The notes under the pieces: model-generated
The model's database searches: none
Told to the model about the DNA's origin: nothing
What the model saw: the letters and a program-made list of their open reading frames with translations, nothing else
Source of the DNA: Maratus speciosus
Lineage: Eukaryota > Arthropoda > Arachnida > Araneae > Salticidae
Reading direction: 5' to 3'
DNA: 64,000 nucleotides
Assembly (NCBI GenBank): GCA_963932465.1
Contig: OZ010792.1
Location: 15,207,701-15,271,700 of the forward strand
Made by a program: the position numbers and the translations under genes
Shown: positions 42,289-51,739 of the stretch, piece after piece
Position numbering within the stretch: the stretch's first letter is position 1
Layout of the letters: each line of letters begins with the position of its first letter

Positions 42289-43332
42289 CTATTTTATTTT
42301 CAAATTATCTAACAATTCAATCCAAATATTTGGGATTTGAAATGACAAGGAATCATTGCAGACCATTGAGTTTCTGACGTAAATTTCAATAGGTTCTCTA
42401 ATAAAAAGTTGCAAATAAAAATCTGACCTATAAATTAATCTACTTTCATTAAACAAAATATTTATGTTTTCTATTTTATTTAGCCTAGATAATGCGGTTT
42501 TACCTCTATTAAATTTTATGTCAATAATGTGTTCTTTACATCTCACTTTGAATTTTCTCTGAGTCATGCCAATATAATGATTTCTATAACCACCTTCTTT
42601 AAGAAAAGGAATGATATAAACACCGGAAAGGTCAAATTTATCAATAGGGTCAATTCTAGTGGTTAAAATTGATTATAATTTTTGAGAGGGTCTAGCAATT
42701 AAATTTAAATCAAACTTTTTTAGTTGAGTTTTAGCGGATTCGAAGGAATTTGGATAATAATTTATAACCACCCTTTTCATGTTATTTTCTCTGTCGGTTT
42801 TATTCTCAAAAACAGCATCGTTCATTTTGTTGATAAAGTTTTTAATTAATTTATTAACTATTTTAACTTGATATCCGTTGTTAATAGGTATTGTTTTAAT
42901 TTTATCTAATTCATCATTTAAATTTTCAGGGGAACAAATTCTAAAAGCTCTGTTAATAAGGAATCTAAAGGTAGATAATTTATAAGAATATGGAGTGCAA
43001 GCATCAAAAGGTATAACATTTAAGTTAGTTATTGGCTTACGATATATTGAACGAATTAGTTTATTATTTTCTCTTTTTAATTAAACATCTAAAAAAGGTA
43101 ATTTCTTATCGGTTTCAAGTTCAAAAGTAAATTTAATCTTATTATCTAAATCATTTAACTGTTGAATAAAAACTAACAATTTATCAATTTCCCCCTGCCA
43201 AACAATAAAAATATCATCTACATAACGTAGCCATACTAAAGGTAATAATTTAAAAGTACTGAAAATTTTTGATTCAAGGGGGCGTAATTTGAATTCTGCT
43301 AGGAGGCCTGAAATTGGAGATCCCATTGGGGC
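42289..43332 (-). pseudogene. Penelope-like reverse transcriptase C-half plus GIY-YIG endonuclease
   Basis: The fragment opens at the motif GAPMGSPISGLLAE, shows the catalytic RYVDDIFIVW (YVDD box, about 43225-43200) and the thumb region ending LPFLDV. An in-frame stop follows at about 43081, then readable sequence (SIYRKPITNLNVIPF), another stop near 42674 and the GIY-YIG domain (SGVYIIPFLKEGGYRNHYIG, then TQRKFKVRCKEHIIDIKFN). The N-terminal half of the reverse transcriptase is missing. Stops make it inactive. Reverse transcriptase with a C-terminal GIY-YIG nuclease is diagnostic of Penelope-like elements. Confidence 0.9.
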
Positions 43333-43336
43333 ACCG

Positions 43337-43550
43337 TCTGATTACATTATCTAGGCTAAATAAAATAGAAAACATAAATATTTTGTTTAATGAAAGTAGA
43401 TTAATTTATAGGTCAAATTTTTATTTGCAACTTTTTATTAGAGAATCTATTGAAATTTACGTCAGAAACTCAATGGTCTGCAATGATTCTTTGTCATTTC
43501 AAATCCCAAATATTTGGATTGAATTGTTAGGTAATTTGAAAATAAAATAG
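43337..43550 (+). pseudogene. Inverted copy of the Penelope GIY-YIG C-terminus
   Basis: The plus strand reads LSRLNKIENINILFNESRLI, then SLSFQIPNIWIELLGNLKIK, nearly identical to the C-terminus of the minus-strand ORF. It is the head-to-head tail of Penelope element 1. Confidence 0.9.
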
Positions 43551-43654
43551 TGAAACATGTTAAAATATTACGCGCGTGATTTTTATTTATTTAGTTTTAA
43601 ATTTCATTTGTAATAGTTTATTGTCATTTTCCATCTTAGTGTTTATTTGTTTTT

Positions 43655-43685
43655 CTGATGATGATTGAGTAAATTCAATCGAAAC
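43655..43685 (+). ncRNA. Hammerhead-like core, Penelope element 1, right
   Basis: It reads CTGATGA, an extra T, a perfect 6-bp helix GATTGA/TCAATC with a 6-nt loop, then GAAAC followed by ATGTC. Helix III and the cleavage triplet remain to be located. Confidence 0.55.
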
Positions 43686-43800
43686 ATGTCAAATTATTAA
43701 GATCTTTTACTGTATTTTATTAACATTTGACGTCCTTTCTAGCAATTAAATGTTTAATATATATATTTTGAGTGTGTTTTTAGAATATATATTTGTGAAA

Positions 43801-43812
43801 TATCTTCAATTA
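43801..43812. other. 12-bp target duplication, right copy
   Basis: TATCTTCAATTA, matching 41979-41990 exactly. Confidence 0.9.
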
Positions 43813-44592
43813 GTTTAACATCAGTGTAACAGGGGAGGCCCTTAATGTATATTTTCTTAGGTCTTAACTCCCTAGGGTCAAGAGTTGTATATTTTTTCTT
43901 ATTTTGATCTAACCATCTTTGTGTTAGTCTAACGTCATTATCTGAAATACATTGTATAACTAAACGTTCGCCTTTTAGGGTTATCTTAGGATTTTCAGTG
44001 TTTATCTCGTAATTTGACGGGCTAGCGCCGCCCAATTTTTGTCGACTTCTATGTAGAAAGGGCAGGTTTTTTTTTTCGAGTTACCAGTTTCCTGGGAGGT
44101 GTTAACACTATCATTAAGTTGCTTCATGTCAACATTTTCACTTAGATTAACTTCGTTCTCAATATTCTTGAATTTATTACTAAGAGGTGTAGCAGAATTC
44201 TCCTCATTTAATGGACTTTTAATTCCCTTTTTAACAGCGTTAAAAAGTTCGTTTCTTAGGTTAGTAGTAGTGATAATTAGGTTTGGGGCTTTCTTATATT
44301 TAATCGAGCAGAAAAAACTAAATATAGCGGAATTGAACATGTTATCGATAGTTGGCTCCCTTAGCAAAGAAAAAGCTTCTAGGCAAGTTTTTCTTACCTC
44401 CTCTTGGTCGGTTGGAGAAGTAGAGTAACCAGCTTTGGCTTTCAAATCCAGAATGTACTGGTCAGTGAAGACGTAAAAATCTGTCAGAATAGTTTTAGCA
44501 AAGCCCTCAAAATTTGAAGAAATACTGGCAAATAGTTCTGTGAAATCGCTGTTTAGCTATCCATTTGAGGTATTATTAATAATATCCTCCAT
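43813..44592 (-). pseudogene. Non-LTR ORF1 (gag), N-terminal part
   Basis: The likely start is ATG at 44590-44592 (MEDIINNTSNG followed by a TAG). Readable gag sequence continues: DFYVFTDQYILDLKAKAGYS, EEVRKTCLEAF, then, after a frameshift near 44010, VIQCISDNDVRLTQRWLDQ, LRPKKIYIKGLPCYTD. The RPKK.YI.GLP motif is the start of the RNA-recognition-like region before the zinc knuckles in Jockey/CR1-type ORF1. Two frame disruptions and a stop show it is dead. Confidence 0.8.
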
Positions 44593-44700
44593 ATATTGAA
44601 TTATCCATAGACGCCACAATGCAGCTTCGAACAGAGATAAAGTTATTTATACGAACCACACCATCGCCCGCTCGACACTGCGTACATTATTGTAAATATT

Positions 44701-45337
44701 TATATGTAGTACCAAACGCAGACTTTCGGCATTTATACAGAATTTACGGGCACATATGGGGAATTTTTTACAAGAAAACGGTAATTTTCGGATAACCATA
44801 AGATATGATTTTTATATATATTTTTTTAATTTTTATTTCGCTGTTTCACACAGTTTTATAAACAGAAAAATATACTAAAATTACCAGTTATGCATCTTTG
44901 GTATCTGTATATCCTCAGTTAATGGCATGAAATTCCGTGCAGCAGTTTTTGAGAAAATCCGTTTTTTAAAAAACCGAAAAAACATTTTTATCTCATTAAA
45001 ATATCAATATTTATAGGGTGATAATAGGGGAAATATAATGCCAGATATGTAGCCACATCTGGGAAAAAAATCAGGAAATCTGATTGAAGAGCATATTTCC
45101 AATACTTATCCAACTAATCGTTTACTGCACTTGTCTTAAAAATCCAAAGCTGCTTTCGCTAAGCTTTTTTCTCGACCGAAGAGGTACCGATATTTGACGT
45201 GATTAGCATTCAGTATTTTATTTTTTTTTTTTTACTTAAAAAATTAGCAAAATAATTTTACTGGTTTGGATTATTTAAATCGAAAGTGACACACGTTTAC
45301 TGTGGGGGAAAAAAAAAAAAAAAAGGATAATTTCTGC
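44701..45337. other. Non-coding stretch
   Basis: AT-rich sequence with a poly-A run at about 45310-45323. No gene or repeat boundary was recognised. Confidence 0.35.
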
Positions 45338-45345
45338 TTTTCGTA

Positions 45346-45534
45346 CAGTGTTGCCAGTGGGCTACTTTTTTTTAATTCAGATTTCTTGATTGGTACCACT
45401 TTTTTGAAATAGTAAAATTCGCCTTATTTAATACATATTAATCAAGGGGAAAGTAAGGGGGATTTTACCATTTCAGAATAGTGGTGCCAATCAAGAAATC
45501 TGAATTTAAAGAAAGTAGCCCACTGGCAAAACTG
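45346..45534. mobile_element. hAT-like MITE with exact 8-bp target duplication
   Basis: The ends CAGTGTTGCCAGTGGGCTAC and GTAGCCCACTGGCAAAACTG are flanked on both sides by TTTTCGTA (45338-45345 and 45535-45542). It is 189 bp. Inner arms 'ttcagatttcttgattggtaccactt' and its inverse pair. Same family as 18136-18324. Confidence 0.95.
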
Positions 45535-45542
45535 TTTTCGTA

Positions 45543-46430
45543 ATGTAAATTTACGAGGCGAATTTTAAAATCATAATAAAAATGCATCATGTACCATTTT
45601 TGTGCAAATATAATCTTTAAGATATGTAAGCGTTGTTACAATCTGCATGTTGCATTTACAATGCCTAAGTTAATTTCATAAAGTTTTGTTGCATTCAACA
45701 CGTTAAAAATGTGTGAAAGTAAACGATATTTTTCAAGCCTCATTTTAAATATTTTTTTAATCTGTTATTTAAATTAAATATTATTGTTTTCCTTTAAAAA
45801 TGTCTAAATAAACTATAGCTATATGTTAATAATTAGAAATAAATAAATGTAAATACAGTTTTTAGTTATCTTAAAAACATGAAATGGAGTATAATTAACC
45901 AAAAAACTTAATGCCTGTCCTTTTTAAATGAGATGGGAGCCATTTAAGTTTACTGTTACTCCGGCGATTTTTTAAAAAATTTTAATGAATATTTTTTCTT
46001 TTTTGACATCTGTTTAAAAACTTCGAAAGTTTATTTTTTCTAAGCCCCCCAATATGCCATTTTTTTTGGCCAGCAAGTAAACTGTCGTCTCTAAAAAAAA
46101 ATAACGTTCCGTTGTATAAGCCAGCCGTAAAATGAAACACGTGTATCATCGTACGGTTAAATACTGATAATCTACTGCAATTTTTTAAACTTCTAAACGT
46201 CGCACATTTTTCATTTTTACGTCGTCGCGCAGGGGAAAAAAGTACTTTTAAATGCAATTTACTTGAAAACTGCATCTCAATTTATTTTTGAGATATTAAA
46301 TTTTTAGTAGTTTTTAAATCATTTCTGTAATGGTGGAAGTTGTACTCCATTTCTGTAAAAAGTAGACGGAAAATAGTAGATTACTATACATTTATATTGC
46401 CATTTTCTCTATAAAAATGTATTTTAACCC
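45543..46430. other. Non-coding stretch
   Basis: No recognised element. A minus-strand frame at 45982-46275 is lysine/serine-rich without a known domain and lacks supporting context, so I do not call it a gene. Confidence 0.35.
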
Positions 46431-46433
46431 CTT

Positions 46434-46855
46434 GAAGGGCGGTGATGCCGCTATGGCATCACATAATTTTACTCTGTAAATACCACATTTGCACCCGAAT
46501 TTTATTTATGAAAATTTCACTTTTATTAAGTATGCGAAGGTGTACGTTTGTTTGTTTAACCCTTTCATGGGCGGTGGCTAGAGGGACTAGCCACCTAATT
46601 TTAATTCCAAAACTGACTTCTGGCACCAAGAATATTTTAATAAAATGCTCCTTTTGTAATTAAAGTGCAAAATAGCGTTTTGCTATTTACTAAGAAATTC
46701 GTTTGAATATTCTGGTGTCAGTCAATTATTTCATCATTTTACGAACAGAATTCCTCTACCCCTGAAAGGGTTAAAAGTAAATTTTCTTGTAAGTACTGGT
46801 GTCATTCAATAATTTCAACATTTTACGAATACAAGTTCCTTGCCCTTGAAAGGGT
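46434..46855 (+). mobile_element. TTAA MITE interrupted by a second TTAA MITE (outer element)
   Basis: It starts TTAACCCCTTGAAGGGCGG with the small palindrome 'gatgccgctatggcatc', and ends CCTTGCCCTTGAAAGGGTAC, where the terminal TTAA has decayed. The second element occupies 46556-46774. Confidence 0.75.
46556..46774 (+). mobile_element. TTAA MITE nested inside another, family 'TTTGCAAAATGATGA' (reversed)
   Basis: It starts TTAACCCTTTCATGGGCGG and ends CTACCCCTGAAAGGGTTAA. The right part 'ctggtgtcagtcaattatttcatcattttac' is the inverse of the core in 57872-58084. Confidence 0.85.
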
Positions 46856-47146
46856 ACGGAAAATAGTAGTACTATAAATACTACTGAGTACTGATAGTAG
46901 ATACTGAATACACACAAAAATTCTTTAGAATTTTTGTGTGAATTATTTTCTCAGCATTTACTGAATTCCTTTCAAAAAGGTGAAAGAATGCATTTTTACT
47001 ATTCCGTGTCTAATAACATTTTTCGAATTTTGAAAAAAAAATAAATGAATGATTTCTGATAAAATATGGTGCTATTATAAAATTGTGTTTAATGTTCAAT
47101 ATCCATATTAATGTTACAAACAAATGAATGCATATGAATCATTAAA

Positions 47147-47149
<3 letters not shown>

Positions 47150-47178
<29 letters not shown>

Positions 47179-47179
47179 T
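47150..47179. repeat. Poly(T) tract
   Basis: An uninterrupted run of about 30 T between backbone sequence and the 47230-47690 repeat. Confidence 0.9.
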
Positions 47180-47229
47180 GTCAAGCTTCTAGAATGACGA
47201 CATCGCTCTTTGCTGGGTTTTGTGTATTA

Positions 47230-47690
47230 TTTCAGGATAGTGATCTCATATGCATACTCATCTATAGATGTTGTTTAAGACTGGATCGTAAATGTGGAAT
47301 TCTTCAGCGGATGCAAATGACGTCATTTTATATAAAATAAAAGCGTGTGTTTTAAGTCTTAAAACTGAAATATGTTTTGTAGTATCAATATTTAACGCTT
47401 TCACGCCGGCGCGGTGGGTCACACTCGACTGTCTCAGAGTTGTCAAGTCTCCGGCTTTTTGCACACCACTGTTATTTTAGAAAAAATGATGTTCCTTTAA
47501 ATCGCCCAAATGCTCTAATTAAATGAAACAACATTTTCTGTATTAAAATACTGGTATCCAAAAAGCCGGAGACTTGCCAGCTCTGAGACAGTCGAGAGTG
47601 TGACCCACTGCGCCGGCGTGAATGTGTTAATATATATATATTTTTCATTTGGAGCGACACTAAATTGTCAAAAAAGCAGAATTCCTGCTT
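47230..47690 (+). repeat. Paralogue of 36795-37200 (inverted), occupied by another MITE
   Basis: 'tttaagactggatcgtaaatgtgg', 'cttcagcggatgcaaatgacgtc' and 'cattttggagcgacactaaattg'-like flanks match the reverse of 36795-37200. A single TTAA at 47275-47278 marks where the other copy has its MITE. Confidence 0.85.
47392..47630. mobile_element. TTAA MITE with very long perfect-looking inverted repeats
   Basis: It starts TTAACGCTTTCACGCCGGCG and ends CGCCGGCGTGAATGTGTTAA. The arms continue inward through 'gtgggtcacac', 'cgactgtctcagag' and 'cttggcaagtctccggctttttg'-type sequence, about 70 bp per arm. The unoccupied site lies near 36836-36845. It is 239 bp, unusually G/C-rich for this window. Confidence 0.9.
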
Positions 47691-47965
47691 CGTAATTGTT
47701 TTTTTTTTCTTCGAAAGTAGCTTTTTTGCAAATAACAGATCCACTGTGTTTATTATGTGAGAAGTAATGTGTGATATGTAATTGATTTAATAACCACATT
47801 GCAATATGGAATTTCCTTAGAATAAAGAAAATATGTTACCTTTTCATTGCTAATGAAAGAAAAGCACCCATCAATTTTAAACGCCGCCATTACAAAAAAA
47901 GCCTAATTACAGAAATCGGAAGAATAGAAATGACATTTGAGGGTTTTTTTTTTTTAGCAATTATG
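47640..47965 (+). repeat. Backbone repeat, interrupted continuation of the 7.2-7.6 kb type
   Basis: 'ccacattgcaatatggaatttcc', 'aaagaaaatatgttacc' and 'gcaattatggaatatttat' follow 7363-7590. The continuation is found at 51828 after a compound insertion. Confidence 0.75.
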
Positions 47966-48293
47966 GAATATTTATATTAATAACCAAAATTAAAACTGTT
48001 TACTAAAAAGGTGCATACAAATTTATTAAAATACTGCGTTACATAATGAACTGGTCTTTAAAAACTTAAAAACCATTGATGTTAAAAATCATATGATAAC
48101 AGAAAAGATATTTCCTGAGATCTTTCGATCGCAAACGCGATCATTTTCAAAGGATACCTTCACTGGAATGTCGCATTCAATGAGCTATTAATACACTAAA
48201 AATAGCAAATAAAGCCTTTGTGCAACAATATTAAAAAGCAGAAAAACCAACGTTTAAAATGCACAAATAATATATGAAAAGCAGCAAACAGCT

Positions 48294-48325
48294 GTTTCGA
48301 ATCTACTAGCGAGATTCTTCTTCAG
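48294..48325 (-). ncRNA. Hammerhead-like core, Penelope element 2, left arm
   Basis: The minus strand reads CTGAAGA, an extra A, helix GAATCT/AGATTC with loop CGCTAGT, then GAAACAGCTG. The variable seventh core position is A instead of U, which hammerheads tolerate. Confidence 0.5.
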
Positions 48326-48381
48326 TGCAAGGCTGAGCCAAAGCTCAGCCTTGCTTTTTCTAGCACGCTGCTCCTTTTGCA

Positions 48382-48413
48382 CTGAAGAAGAATCTCGCTA
48401 GTAGATTCGAAAC
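48382..48413 (+). ncRNA. Hammerhead-like core, Penelope element 2, right arm
   Basis: Same 32-nt sequence as 48294-48325 on the opposite strand: CTGAAGA, A, a 6-bp helix with a 7-nt loop, GAAAC. Confidence 0.5.
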
Positions 48414-48539
48414 AGCTGTTTGCTGCTTTTCATATATTATTTGTGCATTTTAAACGTTGGTTTTTCTGCTTTTTAATATTAATACACTAGTATGGGACAA
48501 AGGATCAGTCTATTATTTGCCGGGGGTATCCATGAAATT

Positions 48540-48995
48540 GTTTTTTTCCGATGCTGATGTGTTAGATAATTTTAAAATATTAAACCAAATATGAGGTATG
48601 TCATAGAATAAAACAGGGGTGGCCAACTGTGGCACGCCGGATACCACTAAAATTTTACAGAAAAAGTCAACATATTGAATCTCAGAGATTCGATAATTGT
48701 ATAAGGCAATGATTACTATAAAATTTTAGTGGTGTCGGGCGTGCCACAGTTGGCCACCCCTGGGATAAAACATCGTTACATATATTATTTTCTTTACTTA
48801 AAATCTCCAATGATTCCGTAATTCTCAATGCATAATAATCTGATGTAGGTATAATAACTTTTGCGTTTTCGAAATCTATTTTTAAATTTTGGCGTTGATT
48901 TAATCTGGAAAGTGCTGTAGATGGTCGGTTAAACTTGATATCTCTCATGTGATCCCCCAACCTTTCTTTAAATTTTCGAGTGGTCATACCTATGC
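48540..48995 (-). pseudogene. GIY-YIG endonuclease end of Penelope element 2, split by a hAT MITE
   Basis: MTTRKFKERLGDHMRDIKFN, STALSRLNQRQNL and LEILSKENNICND correspond to the C-terminal part of the GIY-YIG nuclease. The frame is interrupted at 48762 by the hairpin MITE and resumes at about 48610 (FYDIPHIWFNILKLS). The segment linking it to the reverse transcriptase (49000-49210) contains stops. Confidence 0.85.
48614..48762. mobile_element. hAT-like hairpin MITE, ends CAGGGGTGGCCAAC
   Basis: The ends CAGGGGTGGCCAACTGTGGC and the inverse (...GTTGGCCACCCCTG) are flanked by GAATAAAA (48606-48613) and GGATAAAA (48763-48770), an 8-bp duplication with one change. It is 149 bp. The core has 'accactaaaatttt' and 'aaaattttagtggt'. 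Confidence 0.95.
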
Positions 48996-49211
48996 AGCTT
49001 AACTCCTTCTGTTTTTCCGTTTGAAATGGGATAGAATAAACCCCTGCAATTTCCTTATTAGGTATGGGATCAATTTTCCTTTGAATTAGAGATTTTAGTT
49101 TTGTAGGAGGTTTGGCTATTAAATTGATATCAAATTTCCTTAAGGCGTATTTTAATCTTTAATATAATCTTGGTACGTAATCGAAGCTACAAATTTTAAG
49201 TTCTTTCATGT

Positions 49212-50213
49212 TTATTCATTCTTAGTGATTTTTCTGCGTACTTCATAAATTAATTTATTAATGTGCTGAGGGGAAAATCCGTTCTCTATTGCAATGTGTT
49301 TAATTGTATTTAATTCATTTTGTAGATACTTTTCACTGCAAATTTCAAAGGCTCGTTCTACGTAAAATCTGTAAGCAGAAATTTTATATTTGAAAGGGGA
49401 GTTACAGTCATAATAGATGGTGTTATTCGAACGACAATGCTTCCTGTATACTCTTCTTCCTATTTTTCTCTCATCCATATTTCTTATTAGTTCTGTATTC
49501 AGGTATGGTAAAACCCCCTCATTTTCTACTTCTAAGGTGAATTTAATGTTCGTGTCTATTTCATTAACTTTTACTAAAAACTCATTTAAGGTTTCTATGC
49601 CATGATCCCAAACGATAAACACATCGTCTACGTACCGGATCCATAGCGTTGGTTTTAATTCAAAATTTTCCATTATTTGATTTTCTATGGGTCTAAGCTT
49701 CAGCTCCGCCATTAAACCTGAAATTGGCGATCCCATTGGGGCTCCCTCAGTTTGTCTGTAGAATTTATCGTTAAAAATAAATACATTATTTTGAGAGACT
49801 AAATTGATTACTGATTTTAGTGTAATCTGTGTGTCTTTACTAAAAGCTTGGATATTATCAATTGATTCTTCTATTATTTTCACAACCTCTTTAATGTCTA
49901 TTGATGGATAAAGAGAAACTACATCTAGACTAGCAAGTATACTATTATGATTTATTGTAATATCTTTGATTTTCTGTACTAATGCTGTTGTAGAATCAAT
50001 TACATAATTCGAGTGCGGAATAATTGTTTTCAGAAATGGCACTAATGCTTTTTCAATTCCATAAGTGGGGGCTGAGCATTTCGACACTACGGGCCTAAGG
50101 GGGGAGTTCTCTTTGTGATCCTTTAGACGACCAATCAACCTAGGGGTAACTGCAGTTTTATTAATTTTTACTATATTTTTCATCTCTGCCGGCCATTTAC
50201 CATTCTTGATCAA
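49212..50213 (-). CDS. Penelope-like reverse transcriptase, 333-codon intact piece
   Basis: The open frame covers the reverse transcriptase fingers to thumb. Motifs: TPRLIGRLKDHKE, LRPVVSKCSAPTYG, catalytic motif A SLDVVSLYPSI, the Penelope-typical EGAPMGSPISGLMAEL, catalytic RYVDDVFIVW, and GVLPYLNTELIR before the thumb. It ends with a stop at 49212 just before the linker to GIY-YIG. All three catalytic aspartates appear present. The upstream part of the same protein lies in another frame (50210-50554). The isolated ATG is simply the first methionine after the frameshift, so this is part of a broken polyprotein. Confidence 0.92.
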   Translation of the reverse strand: MIKNGKWPAEMKNIVKINKTAVTPRLIGRLKDHKENSPLRPVVSKCSAPTYGIEKALVPFLKTIIPHSNYVIDSTTALVQKIKDITINHNSILASLDVVSLYPSIDIKEVVKIIEESIDNIQAFSKDTQITLKSVINLVSQNNVFIFNDKFYRQTEGAPMGSPISGLMAELKLRPIENQIMENFELKPTLWIRYVDDVFIVWDHGIETLNEFLVKVNEIDTNIKFTLEVENEGVLPYLNTELIRNMDERKIGRRVYRKHCRSNNTIYYDCNSPFKYKISAYRFYVERAFEICSEKYLQNELNTIKHIAIENGFSPQHINKLIYEVRRKITKNE

Positions 50214-50554
50214 ATCCCGTACTTTACCACTGATATTGAATTAGTATCTTTTATCAGTTGTACACATTCCATCGCTTTGATGCATGTTTCCATTTTTCCG
50301 ATGTAATCTTTAGTGTTTAGAATGGCTAACTTATTTGACTTATCTGTTTGCATGATAATAATATCTGCGTTCGATTTTAACTGCTTTACGATTTTATAAT
50401 GCTTATCTTGTTGATTTATTGTTTTTCTTAAGTATGCTGTAACATTATTATGAAGCAGGCTTCTAATTTCGTCTCTCCTTCCTGGTGGGGTAACTTGCGA
50501 AATTCTTTCACAGTTTGTAACTATAGACTTCAAATTCACCTTATTCTCAAACAT
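50210..50554 (-). pseudogene. Penelope-like polyprotein, N-terminal domain before the reverse transcriptase
   Basis: The frame reads ENKVNLKSIVTNCERISQ, then HYKIVKQLKSNADIIIMQTDKSNKLAILNTKDY. The 'D..I...DK.N..VIL....Y' pattern immediately precedes the reverse transcriptase in Penelope-like elements. A frameshift at about 50213 separates it from the next frame, and another near 50560 from the segment above (PVSYINLSDKVMNEDKHKF). Confidence 0.85.
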
Positions 50555-50709
50555 ATATTTTGGCCCAAGTCCTAAAATTTATGTTTATCCTCATTCATGA
50601 CTTTATCTGATAAATTAATGTATGAGACAGGTTTCTTAATTGGTTTAATAGGAGTAAATAACTTTAACCTGTTTATTTTATTATAAATAGTCCTCTGTTT
50701 AGCTTGCCG

Positions 50710-51054
50710 TTAAATATTCCTAAAAAGTTCCAAAATGCGTTGAAACTCATCGAAATCATTGTCGTTCAGTAATTTTGTTAATTTGCCATACATGTCTAAG
50801 CATTTTATTGAAATACGGTCCACAGTTTTAAACGTAATTCTAATATACGATTTTAAGCACTTCATTTCAAAATCCTTTTTTATCGATGGTAGTAGATGGT
50901 TAACCAGTTGATTATGGCATTTTAAAAATTTCGGAATGATCTTATTATATTTGCACAGTTGTAAAAACTTTAAGTTTGCGACTTCTCTGTCCAGCCTTGA
51001 AAATGATCGCGTTTGCGATCGAAAGATCTCAGGAAATATCTTTTCTGTTATCAT
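50710..51054 (-). pseudogene. Penelope-like element 2, extreme N-terminal ORF
   Basis: A frame starting MITEKIFPEIFRSQTRSFSR is basic and helical and contains CHNQLVNHLLPSIKKDFE. Its beginning is repeated in inverse orientation at 48053-48170. It is probably the N-terminus of the element's protein, in a different frame after a stop at 50710. Confidence 0.75.
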
Positions 51055-51362
51055 ATGATTTTTAACATCAATGGATTTTAAGTTTTTAAAGACCAGTTCA
51101 TTATGTAACGGAGAATTTTAATAAATTTTTATGCACCTTTTTAGTAAACAGTTTTAATTTTGGTTATTTTAACGCAAGGTGAACTTGTCATTCCACTCTG
51201 AACTCATTTCTGAGTTCTGCGTTTTAAAATTATTTATATTAATACATGGAAATTATTCCAGAGGGAAACATTCGCCTTGCATACAATATTTCAAATGAAA
51301 ATCAAATTTCAAAGTACAAAGTAATTGCTTAAAAGGCGCAAAGGCCAACATAGTGAAAAAGA

Positions 51363-51433
51363 TTCCAAGCCGGGACTCGAACCCGGGCCATCAGTATAGC
51401 GCACAGACGTTCTACCGACTAAACCACTTGGAA
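51363..51433 (-). pseudogene. tRNA-like sequence, left arm of foldback
   Basis: A 71-nt cloverleaf: perfect acceptor TTCCAAG/CTTGGAA, D-arm GTTTAGTCGGTAGAAC, anticodon stem TCTGT/ACTGA (one mismatch) around GCGCTAT, variable TGGC, T-arm CCGGG/CCCGG with loop TTCGAGT. Nominal anticodon GCT, but position 33 is C and the long variable arm of tRNA-Ser is missing. Leader GGTATCG. Confidence 0.75.
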
Positions 51434-51668
51434 CGATACCCAGCACGGAAAATTTCTCACTATTATATGTTGGCAAGGCTACAAACGTATCACAAGATGG
51501 GATATTCAACGTGAGCCACCGAACTGGGGTATTTCCAGTTCGTTTCCACTTCCACCACCTGTTCCGTGTTTGCCCCAGTTCGATGGCTCACGTTGAATAT
51601 TCCATCTTGTGCTGCATTTGTAGCCTTGCCAACATATAATAGTGAGAAATTTTCCGTGCTGGGTATCG

Positions 51669-51739
51669 TTCCAAGTGGTTTAGTCGGTAGAACGTCAGTG
51701 CGCTATACTGATGGCCGGAGTTCGAGTCCCGGATTGGAA
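51669..51739 (+). pseudogene. tRNA-like sequence, right arm of foldback
   Basis: The mirror copy, also 71 nt, has a perfect anticodon stem TCAGT/ACTGA and one acceptor mismatch (ATTGGAA). B-box-like GTTCGAGTCC and A-box-like TGGTTTAGTCGG are present, so internal pol III promoter elements are retained. The leader GGTATCG is immediately upstream. Confidence 0.75.

Larger units (their letters stand above)
41991..43800. mobile_element. Penelope-like element 1, truncated head-to-head form
   Basis: A minus-strand body (about 43332-42289) is joined to an inverted plus-strand copy of its own 3' end (43333-43800), so the outer 450 bp on both sides are inverted repeats. This arrangement is typical of Penelope-like elements. 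Both ends carry hammerhead-like cores. The element sits in the ORF1 of a non-LTR element with a 12-bp target duplication. Confidence 0.9.
40450..44700 (-). mobile_element. Non-LTR retrotransposon (Jockey/CR1-like), gag ORF only, with a Penelope insertion
   Basis: On the minus strand the element has a short 5' leader (about 44593-44700), a decayed ORF1 (44592-41165, split by 41991-43800) and roughly 700 bp of T-rich sequence without any reverse transcriptase, ending near 40450. ORF2 is absent. It may be a gag-only non-autonomous form or a deletion copy. Confidence 0.7.
48227..48480. repeat. Palindromic terminal repeats of Penelope element 2
   Basis: The left 'aatattaaaaagcagaaaaacc' mirrors the right end. 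The centre pairs 'gcaaggctgag' with 'ctcagccttgc' near 48330-48355. Each arm holds a hammerhead-like core (48294-48325 minus; 48382-48413 plus). Confidence 0.85.
47976..51180 (-). mobile_element. Penelope-like element 2, near full length, palindromic ends
   Basis: The minus-strand coding body runs from 51054 to about 48540. The plus strand at 47976-48170 is an inverted copy of the element's own 5' part (50985-51180), and 48227-48480 is a palindrome of terminal repeats with hammerhead-like cores. The interval together with the neighbouring foldback element lies between two copies of GAATATTTAT (47966-47975 and 51828-51837). The unoccupied sequence is at 7580-7589. Confidence 0.85.

Noticed and set aside
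44099..44428. Plus-strand frame over the gag gene
   Set aside because: It is the complement of the ORF1 coding sequence and only a shadow.
45982..46275. Basic minus-strand frame of 97 codons
   Set aside because: No domain, no repeat family and no neighbouring gene structure; frames of this length are expected in 64 kb.
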